Source of the DNA: Halictus rubicundus
Taxonomy: Eukaryota > Arthropoda > Insecta > Hymenoptera > Halictidae
Reading direction: 5' to 3'
Assembly: GCF_050948215.1 (NCBI RefSeq)
Contig: NC_135152.1
Location: forward strand, 4,994,310-5,058,309
DNA length: 64,000 nt
A model generated the notes under the pieces. That model did not search any database. It worked only from the letters and a program-made list of their open reading frames with translations, and was not told the DNA's origin. Positions 1-11,835 of this stretch are shown piece after piece. The number at the start of each line of letters is the position of its first letter. The stretch's first letter is position 1. The position numbers were made by a program, and so were the translations under genes.

Positions 1-2740
1 AAACATACAATCAAATGGTCATAGAAAGATTTTGCACAAATTTGATCAACGCTTAGAAAATAGTACCTTGAAGACGTCGTTTTCTATTTTTTAGTCTGTT
101 TTTTTTCCTTTAACCTGTTCCTTTCCTTGTTTCCCGGTGTCCAGGATAATTAAGTAACGAGGTAAAAATAAGTATTCACACCGACCGATACCGGTTCCGG
201 CGTATTCTAATATTTTGCAGAGTGTAACATAGCAACAGCAACCCTTCGACGGGTTACCCTGGACCTTCCCCTGGGTTCCTGATCGCTGGGTTTTCTTCCA
301 CCCTGCGTTTTATCGGTTTTATCAGACCGGCTGCTCGCGGTTCCTCCTCGGCGAGATTGCAACTCCATTAATTGGACCGGCGGAATCTCGCTTTAATTGG
401 CGATTCGATTCGTACCTTAGTCGCCTCGGATGCCACCCGAGAACCCCTTCGTGGGAATCGACGTTTTTCCGTGGTGAGGAACGATAAGGTTGCATATTTC
501 GAATTGGGAAGGATTTTGCAAAGTTCCACTGATCCGCCAACGCTTTAAGTAGCCTAACACGTCCTATGCTCCGTTGCTATAATTTGGATTTTGTTACAGT
601 TTTGGGGGTGTTTAAAAAATTGGCGGCCTCGTCACCTATTAAAAAGAAGAAGAATTTGAGCCCCTGGATATCTAAAAATAAAATTTTGAAGGTAGCCAAA
701 AATTTGTGCCGAGATTGTCAAGTAATATACGAGACGAAATTTTGAAAGTAAAATTGTCGAGTCTGCAGAGGCCCTGCTGACTTGAACTGAAATGTTAGTA
801 GAAGATCCAGTAGAAGATCTTGCTGATCGTGGGAAAATAACGTGCTCCGGAATCTTACAAAGTCAGCAGGTGAGAGACTGCCACTTCCGACACGAGTTAA
901 AAATTCATTTTCGCAGTAGGACACAGCGAAACGATTCCGATTAGGACGGTGCATAATGAATGACCAATTCGACGAAGCAAATTCCTATGTAAATGATCGA
1001 GCTATCGTGCTCGAAAGTTTATAAACGCTACAACATTGTATACGTCTCTTCGTCGTGTTTATACTAAAACGTGCCAATAAGCATCCTCGTTTCCCTTTAT
1101 TAACAAGAAGTGAACACTGCACGCTTCGTCGTGCGTGTACAGTAAAACCTCTGTGGTAATCGCGCGCATCTTCTGTCGTTCGAGAAATAGATAATGGACG
1201 TGTGCCGTCCTCCGTCGAGTAACTAACAGTCTCTGCGTGCTGTCTTGCCTCGAATGCGAACAGCCCGCATAGAAACACGTGTTTATTTTCTTTTTAAACG
1301 CGGGAGCGGACGCACCTTAGACCGCGTTCTCACTCGAGGCGCATAGGTACATATTTGCTATAACAGCACTGCATTTTATGAAAATATTTTAAAACATAAA
1401 ACTTCAACTTTACGGTCTCAATTTTGGTACAAGCTGTACTATTACAAAAAGAAGAAGTTCTTCAATTTTAAGAAAATAAATTGTTTTCAACCATCTTATT
1501 TTGTTCCGCAATTTTATTACGATGCAATCCAACTATATTACTAAGTCGATACGACCATAGGAAAATCAATCATGGCGCCCACAAGTATATAAGAACCATA
1601 ACTTGTTGCTCTATAAACATTCTTTACATAAAGGCATCATTTTAGGATGCTTTCTTTAATTGTTTTTGTACGTACGTTTATGAAATCAATTTTCCTGATC
1701 ATCTTCATACTGTTTTAGTTTTCTATACTGGCTCAACAAAATGGCAGAATTATCAAACCTTCTATACAAATGTAATACATTGTTTTAACTGGACCAATCT
1801 ACGCAACGGATTCTTCTAAGAATAATCATCGTCAAACGTGCAATGCCGATAACCTCTTCGAACTCCGAGCGTCCAAAACAAAGATGGCGGCCGGTCTTGC
1901 AGAGCGTCAGATAGCGATCGGCGTTCGTGCCGTCGTTCGAAGGCTAGAAAAATCATTTACAAGCTTATCGATCGAGATAGGAGAGTTCGCTGCTCCGTTC
2001 ACGGATCGCAATGATCGCGGCGCGAGTGTAAGGAATGGAGTTTGCGAACGGGTCGCTTACTAAATTCGCAGCTCGGCCTGGAAGCGCGACAACGCGAGAC
2101 AGGACCCCATGGAAATAAGAGCACCAGGGACAAGACCGCGCAGAAACAAAATCAAAGAAACGAGACCCCGTGGAAACGAAAGCGAAAGATGCTGGCTCAC
2201 GAGCTGGGATAAAGAGGATCCCGTGGCAAGCTCCGATTCTAATTAATTCCCGACGACCCTGCACGCTTTTGTATCATTAGTAATCAGCAGTGTTCAATGG
2301 AAGCGTTGAAGAAGGCGTCGGCATTCGTTTAAAATTAAGCGAACGACTTGATATCAGTTTGCTGGTAGATACAAGTCACAGGTGAATACTGTTTATTTAG
2401 GGGAATAATCTGCAGAAATTATTTTAGAAATTATTTTACACTCAGGAGTAGGCAGAAGACATATTGCATTTATGACAACCTTGTTTTGGACATTTTGGAC
2501 GGACACATATGACATTGACTGTCTTACTTTTATTACTGATTTATCCATCTATTGATGCTACTGGAATTTGTTACTGATTTAATAACCTGTAACATCCTCT
2601 ATTGCTTTATTGAAGTACTTTAGATCGTCCTTTCTTCTAGGGTCTAGCAATTGCGCTGGTATGTGTTCATGGAAAATATTTCTCGGATTGATTCCAAGTG
2701 GGCCGTCAATTTTTCTATAATGATGCAGAGATGGATTAGA
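1..2740. other. Non-coding DNA, left edge of window
   Basis: No supportable gene is seen. AT-rich stretches alternate with CpG-rich patches (about 240-540 and 1860-2270). All open frames here are under 100 codons, and none has splice signals or a recognisable domain. The one notable site is AAGATGGCGGCC at 1881-1892, a full match to the YY1/Pho consensus. Whether this is intron or intergenic cannot be decided from the sequence. Confidence 0.7.
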
Positions 2741-3050
2741 CATTGCCGATAGAACGGGCATTTCTGGTTCCGCGCGTAAATCAATTTGAGAACGTGTTCA
2801 TCGGACACACTACTGGGTCGTTAAGTGTTGAAGCAGGAAGGAGAGGAAGAAGAGGGCGAATAGAACGAGTGGAACGAGTGGAACTGGGACGTCGGAGTTC
2901 CTTTCTGGTTGAATCGGGCACCGATTACAGCCACTCGGAACCTTCGTCCCTTTTTGCTCTTTCCCAGCTCCGGGACCCTCATTCCTCCTCTTTGTCCCTC
3001 TTCCTCAGCCTTTCTCAGCCTTTCTCGCCTTCTCCACCTTTCAAACCAAT

Positions 3051-3078
3051 CTCTCTCTCTCTCTCTCTCACTCTCTCT
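3051..3078. repeat. Short interrupted (CT)n microsatellite
   Basis: A CT run of about 19 bp, one CA interruption, then further CT. It lies in a pyrimidine-rich stretch (2940-3300) that also creates long spurious open frames on the plus strand. Confidence 0.85.
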
Positions 3079-3269
3079 TCTATAACACCAAGTCTCTTTC
3101 TCTTTCTCTCCTGTTCTCCGTTGGCCACTCGCTTAAAGTTACCTACGCGGACAGAAATATTCGCGGAGAGCCCCGCCTTGTTCCGCCATCATGCCCGCAG
3201 CCGATACGCGATTATTAGGTACCGTAACGCGTATTTTCTTCGCCGACTTCTTCTTTCTTCTCTTACCGT

Positions 3270-3274
<5 letters not shown>

Positions 3275-3317
<43 letters not shown>
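3275..3317. repeat. (CT)n microsatellite, 43 bp
   Basis: A perfect CT dinucleotide run flanked by T-rich pyrimidine sequence (TTCTTTCTTC before, CGTTTCGTTT after). CT codes Leu-Ser in plus-strand frames and Arg-Glu in minus-strand frames, which explains the 293-codon and 83-codon open frames drawn over it. Confidence 0.95.
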
Positions 3318-3320
<3 letters not shown>

Positions 3321-3629
3321 TTCGTTTTTTTTTTGTTCTTCGAAGAGCGAGCTTTTTCTTTTTCTTCGTGAAATTTTGTTCCGCCGTGTTTCTCGCTCGG
3401 GTTTTAAAAGAGAGAATTCCGGAACCGGCCTTATCTTCATGGACGCGCGCAGTTTGTTCCGCGGACGAGCGTCTTTTGCTCGCTCGAGCGGCGATCTCCT
3501 CTTTGTTCGGGTTAATCGGCTGAATAGACGGGGTTCTGGCAGCTTGATTCGAGAAAGGGAATTACGCTTTGCTCGCTGGCTCTATTCGACGGCCGTGTTC
3601 CTGCCGCGCCGTGGCTTCGAATGAGTTCT

Positions 3630-4736
3630 GCGCGAGAAAAAATACAATTTTCTCGTTTTATTCGGGCTATTCTGTTTCGGTCGTGACAGACGCGAAATCT
3701 TAATTATTACCGACACAATTTGTGCGGTAAAATTTTTGTTGACGGACGACTCAGAGCGTAGCCATTTTGGACATTTGTTGTAACACTAGAAGAGTCGTTA
3801 GACGAGCTACTAGGATGCAAAGCTTTTAATAATTGCAATAATTTCTCAGATATATGTGTCAATCTTATTTGGTCATTTTTACATTCTAGTCAAATTCAAA
3901 ATCAACCAGTAAAATGAACGAAATCGTCCAATAAATTGTGTAGTTCAAATTAAAAAGAAATGTTCGAAAATTGCATTATTAGCTTAATTTCGAAATACAT
4001 TTTATGAAAACGATTGATTTTATTTGCCGACTTCATTTGATTCTATTTGAATTAAAACCATCGGTTTCATTTTATTTATTAAATCGTTGTGATAATTTTA
4101 TGCTTGCTTGTAATGTATCGTGGGAAACTGTCCGGAAGGACCTCGAGAAGCAGGGCGATATTTCTTCGGGTGACGAGGATGACGATTCCGAGGTGAGATT
4201 TCCTTCAACACGGTCGACGAGCCATAAGTTACGCGCGAATCAACATGGCCCCGTGACGTTTGTGGGTCGAAAGTTCATCCGGGCGTCTAAATACGACGAT
4301 TCCAGCGGGAACGTTCGAAAGCAGGATTTAAAAGCGGCAGAGCTTTTATCGTGCATGTTTCGTGCGTGTTCTCGTCCCACATTTCGCGCGACACTTACGC
4401 TCAGGATTCACGAGACCTGCAGGAACTGCTTTCACTCGGTGGTATCGCTTGCATAATTACCGATTACTTCGTATCTAGCTGTTCATGATTGTGGAGCCAT
4501 CAAGGACCTCCGGTGTAGCTGGAAGCTAGACCTAATTGTTCAATATATTATCTCAGGCTCTGCAGATAATCCACTTGTCGTTATACGATTATCGAAATTG
4601 AAATGCCGAGACTATTATACTAGTGTATTATCAATCTTTTAAATACTCGTTCTCTCTTTTATTCAGTCATCCGCCAGAATTTTATTTTTTCGGAGACTAG
4701 AACCATAATTTTATAGAATTATTATTAACAAAGTTA
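3630..4736. other. Non-coding DNA around a weak exon candidate
   Basis: AT-rich apart from one GC-rich segment (4125-4400). At 3759-3780 the sequence reads GCCATTTTGGACATTTGTTG, resembling a motif at 40658-40677. At 3781-3812 TAACACTAGA is followed by a GTC-GTTA-GAC mini-hairpin, which may be a decayed end of the TTAA-flanked elements described below. Nothing else is recognised. Confidence 0.5.
4100..4195 (+). CDS. Possible coding exon with acidic C-end, function unknown
   Basis: An open frame runs from an ATG at 4100 (an in-frame ATG also lies at 4004) to a possible splice donor, GAG|GTGAGA, at 4195/4196. The last 22 codons read VRKDLEKQGDISSGDEDDDS and then E, and look coding: they use GTC, AAG, GAC, CTC, GAG and CAG and stand out from the AT-rich DNA upstream. 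The SSGDEDDDSE tail would suit a CK2 site or, in a secreted protein, a glycosaminoglycan-type Ser-Gly in acidic context. No domain is recognised. There is no good 3' splice site upstream: the only near AG (CCGGAAG at about 4135) lacks a pyrimidine tract. It could be a first coding exon, a chance ORF, or a relic. The start is uncertain. Confidence 0.18.
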
Positions 4737-5010
4737 TAGAAGGGTTCGAAGGGCCATAATTTTTGAAAATTATACAAGTGGCAAAGGTCTATAATTTGAA
4801 GGTCATATAGGAGTTCAAAGGGTCACAGTTTCGAGGTCATATAGAAGTTCCAAGGGTCACAGTTTCAAGGTCATACAAGAGTTCAAAGGGCCATAATTTT
4901 CAAAGTTATACAAGAGTTCAAAAGGCCATAATTGTTAAAATTATACAAGAGTTCAAAGGGCCATAATTTAGAGGTGATGTAAAGGTTTTTAATGAACCTA
5001 ATTACAAGGT
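4737..5010. repeat. Minisatellite, 33-35 bp unit, about 8 diverged copies
   Basis: Successive units are anchored at about 4737, 4775, 4808, 4842, 4876, 4911, 4946 and 4980. The best-kept form is CAAGAGTTCAAAGGGCCATA followed by ATTTTCAAAGTTATA (35 bp). The early copies carry AAGGTCA- or AGGGTCA-like hexamers (about 4798, 4818, 4833, 4852 and 4867) that decay to AGGGCCA in later copies. No coding capacity is evident. Confidence 0.88.
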
Positions 5011-5940
5011 GATCTAAGAAGTTTAAAGGGCCTGATTTCTACATCGCACAAAGTGATAATGTTCACAGTTATTAAAAGTGCACGAGCAGGTGTATAAAAA
5101 TGACTAAGGAAAGTGAATTGTGAAAGTAGAAGTTGGTCAAGTGTGGTGGTGGCTTAAGTCCAACTTCCGCGGCTAACTAGCCGCTATCGAAAGCAAATAA
5201 ACACTTGTTTCTACGTCGGTTCTACGCGTGTTTCCGTGCAGGAATCGTAATAAAAAGAACTCTCCCTCGGCAGCGAACGACGCAACCGCATTTCCCACCG
5301 CTAGCATTATTTACAATAAAAGCGTAAACTGCGGCGAATGTATACATTCACTCGACATTTTAGTAAAAGGGTCTACCGAGGCGTACGATGTTCGCCATTA
5401 TCAGTATCAGTAAATCCTCAAATGTAAATGCACACGTTCCGGGCGGGGGAACGCGTTTTAGCAATGTCGTTGTGCGACCAGAACGCACTGCTTAAACTTA
5501 CAGCCCCATTTAATTCGCGGACAATTTCAAGCTGCATATGATAGAAAAATTGCTTCCAGATCTGTGCTTGAGATCTATGTATCCTTCCGAATAAGGCAAT
5601 CTACGCGTTTGCAACTTTCATTTTTCTGAAGCAAAATCAACGATCTTCGGATGGAGCTTCCTTTAATTTAAAGAAAATCAAAATGTCTGATTTGCGCAGA
5701 ACTGTGAGGACTAAAAATATTTATTGACGCAATGCATAGAACAGTTTCCGAGAAATTGGGCAGATAATGATTTCAATCGGCAATTTCAGCAGCCACGCTG
5801 GACCGCATAGCCGGACGTCGCGATTTTCCTTTGATCCGCGGTACGTCCGCGCGATTTCTCATTTTCCCGGACTTTTCTCGGTCGATATTGATCAGCGCCG
5901 ATGGGAACACGGTTACGCACGTGTCCCATGCATTCAGTCG
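5011..5940. other. Non-coding DNA
   Basis: No gene-like signal is seen. A small hairpin is possible at about 5129-5162 (GAAGTTGG and CCAACTTC arms). The open frames are short and lack context. Confidence 0.65.
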
Positions 5941-6157
5941 AGAGACCGGATCCTCTCGTGTCTCTTTCTCACTCTCTCTCTCCGACGATTCTACCCAGTC
6001 CCTCCAGGTCCTTTTTGCTCTTTCATTTCGGCCGCCCACAATCTACCATGGGCGAGGATTATGCTCCCCTACCACAACCAGCCAACCGAATCGCCCATTC
6101 TCCTCGAGGATTCCTCGGAGCAGCTCCCATTCTCTCTCTCTTTCTCATCTCCTTCTC

Positions 6158-6164
<7 letters not shown>

Positions 6165-6200
<36 letters not shown>
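6165..6200. repeat. (CT)n microsatellite, 36 bp
   Basis: A perfect TC run at the end of a 70-bp pyrimidine tract that begins at about 6130. It lies inside three overlapping apparent ORFs (116-159 codons), which are repeat artefacts. Confidence 0.95.
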
Positions 6201-6201
<1 letters not shown>

Positions 6202-6204
<3 letters not shown>

Positions 6205-8879
6205 GACGCTCTACGGCTCTCCGCGGCAATTTGCATATTTGGGTAGGTTAAATCTAAAAACGGCGCGGAATGCACGAGCAGCGAGATTGGATAGCGGCTA
6301 AATTAGTTCATGGCAATCTGATGGCAAAGAGATCCGCAGTTCTGCGCGCCGGAACGTCCGATGATTCCACCCCCGCCGATAGGGGTGTCCGTGCGCGCCT
6401 CGTTCGAGCCAGTCTGATTTTATTTTGCCCAGTTTCTCGTCCCATCAGGCTGTTTCTCCGCTTTAATGCTCGGACAAAGTATAGTTCCTCGACCCAAAAT
6501 AGGCGCACGAACGTGTCGCGTCCTCCTAGACGCGCGCGCTCTATAATTGGACTGCGCTTCGTAAATAGTCAAATGTATAAAATATTCTATTAGGTTCTGC
6601 AGGGCGGTCATGTCACTAAACCATTTAAAATTCGAGTAAACGCGAATGTTTTAAATATGAGAGGGTTGCTCCATTCTAAAATGGTCTGGCCACTTTTGGA
6701 CCACCCTGTAGAAATTTCTGCTTTCTTCGTGAATCCTGAAGAATTCTGGAGAAATCAATCTGCTGCAGAAAACTCGAATTCTGAATTTCTATCGATCGTT
6801 TACAAACATCTAAAACACAAAACAGAATTCGCCATGTTTTCTATACATTCACTCTATCTTACGAGTAATTAATGATTTTGCGGATTTTTATGCAAAATAA
6901 AAATGTTGTGCATTATTTTCAAGCAGCAGAAGCTTCTCATACATTTACTTTCTTTTCTCGGCAATTAATAAACTGCTGGAAATAAATGCAATATATTTAG
7001 ATTCTTTAAATGACATTACTGTTTCCCATTGAATCAATCAATTAATGAATCTCCAGTGTGACGAAGATCCACCCCACAATTTCTGTTCAAATTAATATGG
7101 ATATTTCGAGCGGAAATTTCGGACGACTAACTCTGTATAATACTATTCTCAGGGACTATAAACTCGTGCAAACATGCACAGTCTACACAGAATTGTAATC
7201 GTTCTACAACTATGCATACATCGCAGGAGAAATGTCCTCCTAAATGACACATCGTGGCTTGTCTTGTGCCAAACACTATTCATTTTTATTGATACGGAAA
7301 TATTTCACCGAGCATCAGGTTTTAGAGACATCAATAAAATGTGATAAGTGGTTCGCGGATGTTTATGTTCCCACATTAAATAGAAACACGAGGGGAACGC
7401 TATAAATTATAAGACATAGTTAAATTCAATAATATTTTTACTGGGCTGGGAGCGTGCCAAAATCATTGACAGAAGAAACAAACTTCGGGGAAATTTAATC
7501 TTCTCATTGTATGACGAAGTGGTACTAGGCAAGTTTGAATTGGCACAAAAATTTGCTTTGTCACAAATTGTGCATGGAGCATACAATCACAGGAAGTTTA
7601 TGCATTATTTCTTTGGACGTACACTATGATGCCTACACTAAGACAAAAATTGTCTTTATAAAATAATGGCCAAAATGGCCACTTTCAATGGTTCACGGAT
7701 GCAGTAAACAATTGTTTCAACACCTCGGCAATTGCCACCTATATCGATTGAAGAAAGATTCATAAAAGAGGAGTCATAGGATCTCGTAATCGACGCCTGG
7801 GTCGCAGAAGACCCGGTAAGATTTACGTGTCCCCGAACAAAGTTCTACGAAAGTTGCGGACGAAGTTCGATCATTTGGTTTGCTAATTGCCAGCCACGTA
7901 GGGTCACTGAAATCTCGTCAGCAGCCTCGTTCACGAATTCGTGTCGCGTGTAGACCTTCCGCGGCCATTGGTAGCACGTTTGATCGATCCGTGTCTTCTC
8001 GAAGATCGATGACGGTCCGCCCGCTCCATGGCAATCGAGTTCTCGAGCAAAACGTCACGTCCCTTCCGTTCTCTCTTTCTCTTGTTTTCTGTTTCGGCGA
8101 CGATTCCTTCGGATTTGCCGCGATATCGTCGGAGGTGGGTGGAGGGTGAGAAGTTTTGCGAAATTTTTACGAATTCATTCCTCTCCGGAGAGAGATCGAT
8201 TCGCCGGTGGATACAACCCTCCATTATCTCGCGAAGTGCGATAGGAATTTTTACGGGGCACTTTGTGTCATCTTCCTCGCGCCGTTCCCGGCGACGCGAC
8301 GATTTGCATCGGGACTCGCGTGGGACTGATGGAAAACGCGGGATCCCGTGAGAGAAACCATACGTGAATGGGTTTCGATATCGGCCGGCTCCGACGAGGA
8401 TTGTAGGCTGCTGCGTACGCTCGTGACATTCGAAAGAAAGTCACCGGAGGTTAGGTTCCTCGAAGCGGATTTTACGCGTTTCGAAATTGAATCGGCTCGA
8501 CACGCTCGTTAAACCGCCCTTGCGTATTTAATCGCGCGATCGCGGATCCATCGATCTTCCTCGAAAATGGCCGACCGACGATCCTCCATCCGAGATCTGA
8601 CATTTCTTGTTTTCTCGACGACAAGCTTCTGTTTGCGGAAATTTATTCGCTTCAATATTTGTTTCATTAAGTGTCAAATTCATTGGATAGATTTTTAAAT
8701 ATTTTAATTGGTTGTTTTGTTGGCCATTGTTGCGCTCTTTGAGGACTGGTGGAGCCGCCATATCGACGACATTAGGCTCGCAAATCTAGTTTTGCAAATG
8801 AATAATTTAACAACTGAGGCAACAAATGATTTGCACATATTTTTCGTTTCTTCCATTATTCTAGATTTTTATCTAGTTC
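6202..8879. other. Non-coding DNA with one interspersed-repeat copy
   Basis: There is no supportable gene. CpG-rich patches at 6260-6560 and 7790-8560 flank an AT-rich middle (6600-7790). The region contains the interspersed repeat at 6877-6912, listed separately. Confidence 0.65.
6877..6912 (+). repeat. Interspersed repeat copy (core TGCAAAATAAAAAT)
   Basis: The copy reads CGGATTTTTATGCAAAATAA followed by AAATGTTGTGCAT. It matches copies at 16510, 21071, 49040 and 60141 and the minus-strand copy at 31188. A weaker downstream part, with ACTGTTTC near 7020, may be the 3' module of the same element. Confidence 0.7.
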
Positions 8880-8919
8880 GATCAGGATAATATTTTGAAT
8901 ATTTTAGAAAATCCTGATC
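8880..8919. other. Inverted repeat, 9-bp arms
   Basis: GATCAGGAT (8880-8888) and ATCCTGATC (8911-8919) form a perfect 9-bp stem with a 22-nt AT-rich loop that itself repeats AATATTTT. It is too short and imperfect to call a microRNA precursor. Confidence 0.6.
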
Positions 8920-11788
8920 CACAATAGTTTACCAAAAATAAGGGGACAATAATGAAGGATTTCCTAATGAATTGTTCAATAGAGGCAGCATCTTTTAGTT
9001 TAAATTAGTGGACTATAGCGAGCGATGTCATTTGATAATTTATTTCGGTGTAAAGACATAAAGAGAATGATTTAGCTCCTTCCTGACATAACGCAGACAT
9101 TAAGGAGCCTATTAATAGCTAGTTAAAGTGGCAATACTATAATTATTACAACCGCTGCTGCTATTTAGTAGGTGACCTCGTTATGTTCTCGTAAAAAGCG
9201 CACTTCAATCACTATTTTTGAGGTGGAAACAGTCTTCGAGATAGACTGTAGCAGATTGTACAAGCTTGAAAACCCCACGAAAAATTATCTGACTTAATTA
9301 TACAGCTAAGAGCTATCTTATCCGCTAACGAATTGCTCTATTGAGTGAAGCATATTATTGCATAACAATAAATTTTAACATTTACATCGGACAATCGACT
9401 TCTTTCTTATCGTGGCTGAGACACATCGATTTTTTACATGTGAACTATTTAAATTTTTTCGGTCAATTATTTTGTCGTTGCGCGATTTTTTAGTGTGCTA
9501 ATCGATGCGTTGACATTCAAATATCACTGTCTGGGTTTAGACTGACCGTGGTTACAAATTGCACAGAAGTGAATAGAACATGACACAAAAAATCGCATGA
9601 AAGTGTATCGCAAAAACTGTTTAAAAAATCCAATAGAAATTAATAAGACGTCTAAAGAAAAATCGCAGGAAGCTGACTAAAGCGTGATTAAAAAATCGTA
9701 AGAAAATGTACACAGCTTAATTTTGTCGCAGCGTAAAGCCAAATGTTAAACAAACGAACCATCAAAGAACCAGAACAGAAGGGACAAGAGTCGGTTAATT
9801 AAGGGCGACGGGAAAGGGAATAAAGGTCACGTATGGAGTACCGACGCAAGCTTCGAAGACCGTCCATGGTGCGGCGATCGCACCCTCCGTAAGGGGAGAC
9901 CCATGGAAAAGGAAAAAAGGGAGAAAAGCACGTGTCGCGCGGTCGCACAGCCGCCGCGACGAAACAGCAACGGCAGTACGGGAAACTTTTGTTCGCAGCT
10001 GCGGGCGGTAAGTTCTTAACTTCTAACCGGCTTGAACCTCGGCTCGGCTCCGCTCGGCTCCGCTCGGATCGGTTCAACTCCGTCCTCTTTTTCCGAAATG
10101 AATTTTCCACCGCCGGACGCGAGCCCTCCGCCCCTGTCGCGTCGAACCGGCGCGACTTTAATTCCGCATAAAAGCACGACCTACGACGGGAAAGTTCATT
10201 TCATATGAACGTCTCGCCGGGAAATTCCGGTTGAAAAACGACGCGACGCCGAAATTTTAGTGGCTCGGAAACGACGAACTTGCTGGCGAAACTGGGGGAA
10301 AAACTATCGGCCCGTCCAGTAAATAACTCGCGAAAACCTGCTGGACGTTTCTGGAGAGAAATGATTGCAAAGTGTTGGGGAAATGGAGAGTCTCATTGAA
10401 TCTGACTGTTATCCTCAGCTTGCTACTTCGGATCCAGAAGATTACGCAACAGAAAGTTTTTGAACGTCATTTTAATATCAGTCAAGAGGATCAAACTACT
10501 TGATAAATTTAAAGTCTGTAGTTTGGATCTCGTTAAATAAATTTCCCCGATTTTGTAGTTTCATCGTCTCGTAACCAACGTGCACTTTGTTAAATACCTT
10601 CGGAACTATTTCGAATGCGATCAAATTTTTCAAAATACCCTGTACAATGTTTTCCGAACGAGTTCACTCAATTGTTCTGCTTGGCGCTCGGCGAGTAAAC
10701 TTTAATCGGCGGCCGATTAGACGATCGAGGGGCTGCGGGGGGTGCGGTAGTAAATTTTCGCGACAATTACAGGCCGTCAGGGGTAAATCACGGATTTTGT
10801 ACTTGCGCGGTCGTACGTCAATTTAACGATCGTCCGTGATCCCTCGGCCTCCCCTGGCCTAGGAAGAATTTCCTGGGCGCGAGGTGTCCGTCTATAAACG
10901 TCATAGACCGATTTACGAGCGGGCTTCCTGACTTTTGACGATCGTTAGCTTCTCCGCTTTCGACGTTCCCGCGTCGTGTATTCCATTTGCTTATCATTAG
11001 CGCGATTATATTTTTACGATGACTTTTACTGACCGGAATTCGACGCAACGCGGCGCAACCAACGCCGAACGAATACGCGTTAATCCCCGACAGTGTGATT
11101 TATTGCTAGCTACTACCTACTTCTCGTTTACGAAATTCTTCCCCCTTTCCCGCTGTCCTTCGCTAGCCGACTATTTTTAACAATTTTCTAATTCTAATTC
11201 ATGAATGACCCGGGCCCCGTTTCGCTTCCTACCACTTTTCTTTCGTCAAGGTTGGATTTAAGAATATTCCAGGCCGGTCGAACGTGGCCTGCGGATCTTT
11301 ATGCTAATATCGGTTTTCATAAATTAATTCACCGAGATTAGGGTCGAGGAAAAATTCCTTTCCGTAGGCTAATGGTGTTCGAGAAGGATAGCGAGGTTCG
11401 GTGGATTTACTGGCGCATTGTGTTCAGGCAACCGTGCGCGATCTGCGTGAATTAGGATTTGCAGGGTACTTTCGAGTATCGTGTATTTTATGCTTCGTTT
11501 AGATTGAAAATTGCGGTGGAATTTTGTTTCTTGTGTTATTAGCTTCACGGCTTTCTTCATTTCTTTAATACCGTTAGTCTTACACCGGTGGAAACCTTGG
11601 AATTAACTAATTAAATCGAAGTTGAAACCAATATTGTTCCAGTTGCTCCAATTTCTCACTGACTATTCTAAAGGATGAACATGTATAAATTGTCTATTAC
11701 GACGATTTAATAGCACAACATTCATTTCAAAATTCTCCCAAAAATTGTATAGCCTTTTTACAGAGTCCATCGATTACAAAATGCTGCA
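8920..11788. other. Non-coding DNA
   Basis: An AT-rich stretch (8920-9780) is followed by CpG-rich DNA (9790-10340), then mixed sequence. A decamer-like repeat of CGGCTCCGCT lies at about 10037-10070. A GGTAAGTTC donor-like site at 10008 follows GC-rich sequence, but no reading frame with a real ATG supports an exon. Confidence 0.65.
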
Positions 11789-11835
11789 ATTTCCAACAAC
11801 CCCTAAAGCTCCAAAGCACACACACAAAAATTGGC
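11770..11835 (+). repeat. Possible dispersed copy of the ~180-bp satellite motif
   Basis: The segment at about 11788, TGCAATTTCCAACAACCCCT, resembles the conserved motif of the array at 40.9-41.75 kb (for example CGCAACTTCCAACAACCCTA at 41495). Only this segment is clearly alike, so the call is tentative. Confidence 0.4.

Noticed and set aside
2743..3624. 293-codon plus-strand open frame
   Set aside because: It is carried by (CT)n and pyrimidine-rich DNA that encodes Leu-Ser runs; no start context, domain or splice support.
8880..8919. Hairpin as a microRNA precursor
   Set aside because: A 9-bp stem with a 22-nt loop is too short for a Drosha/Dicer substrate.
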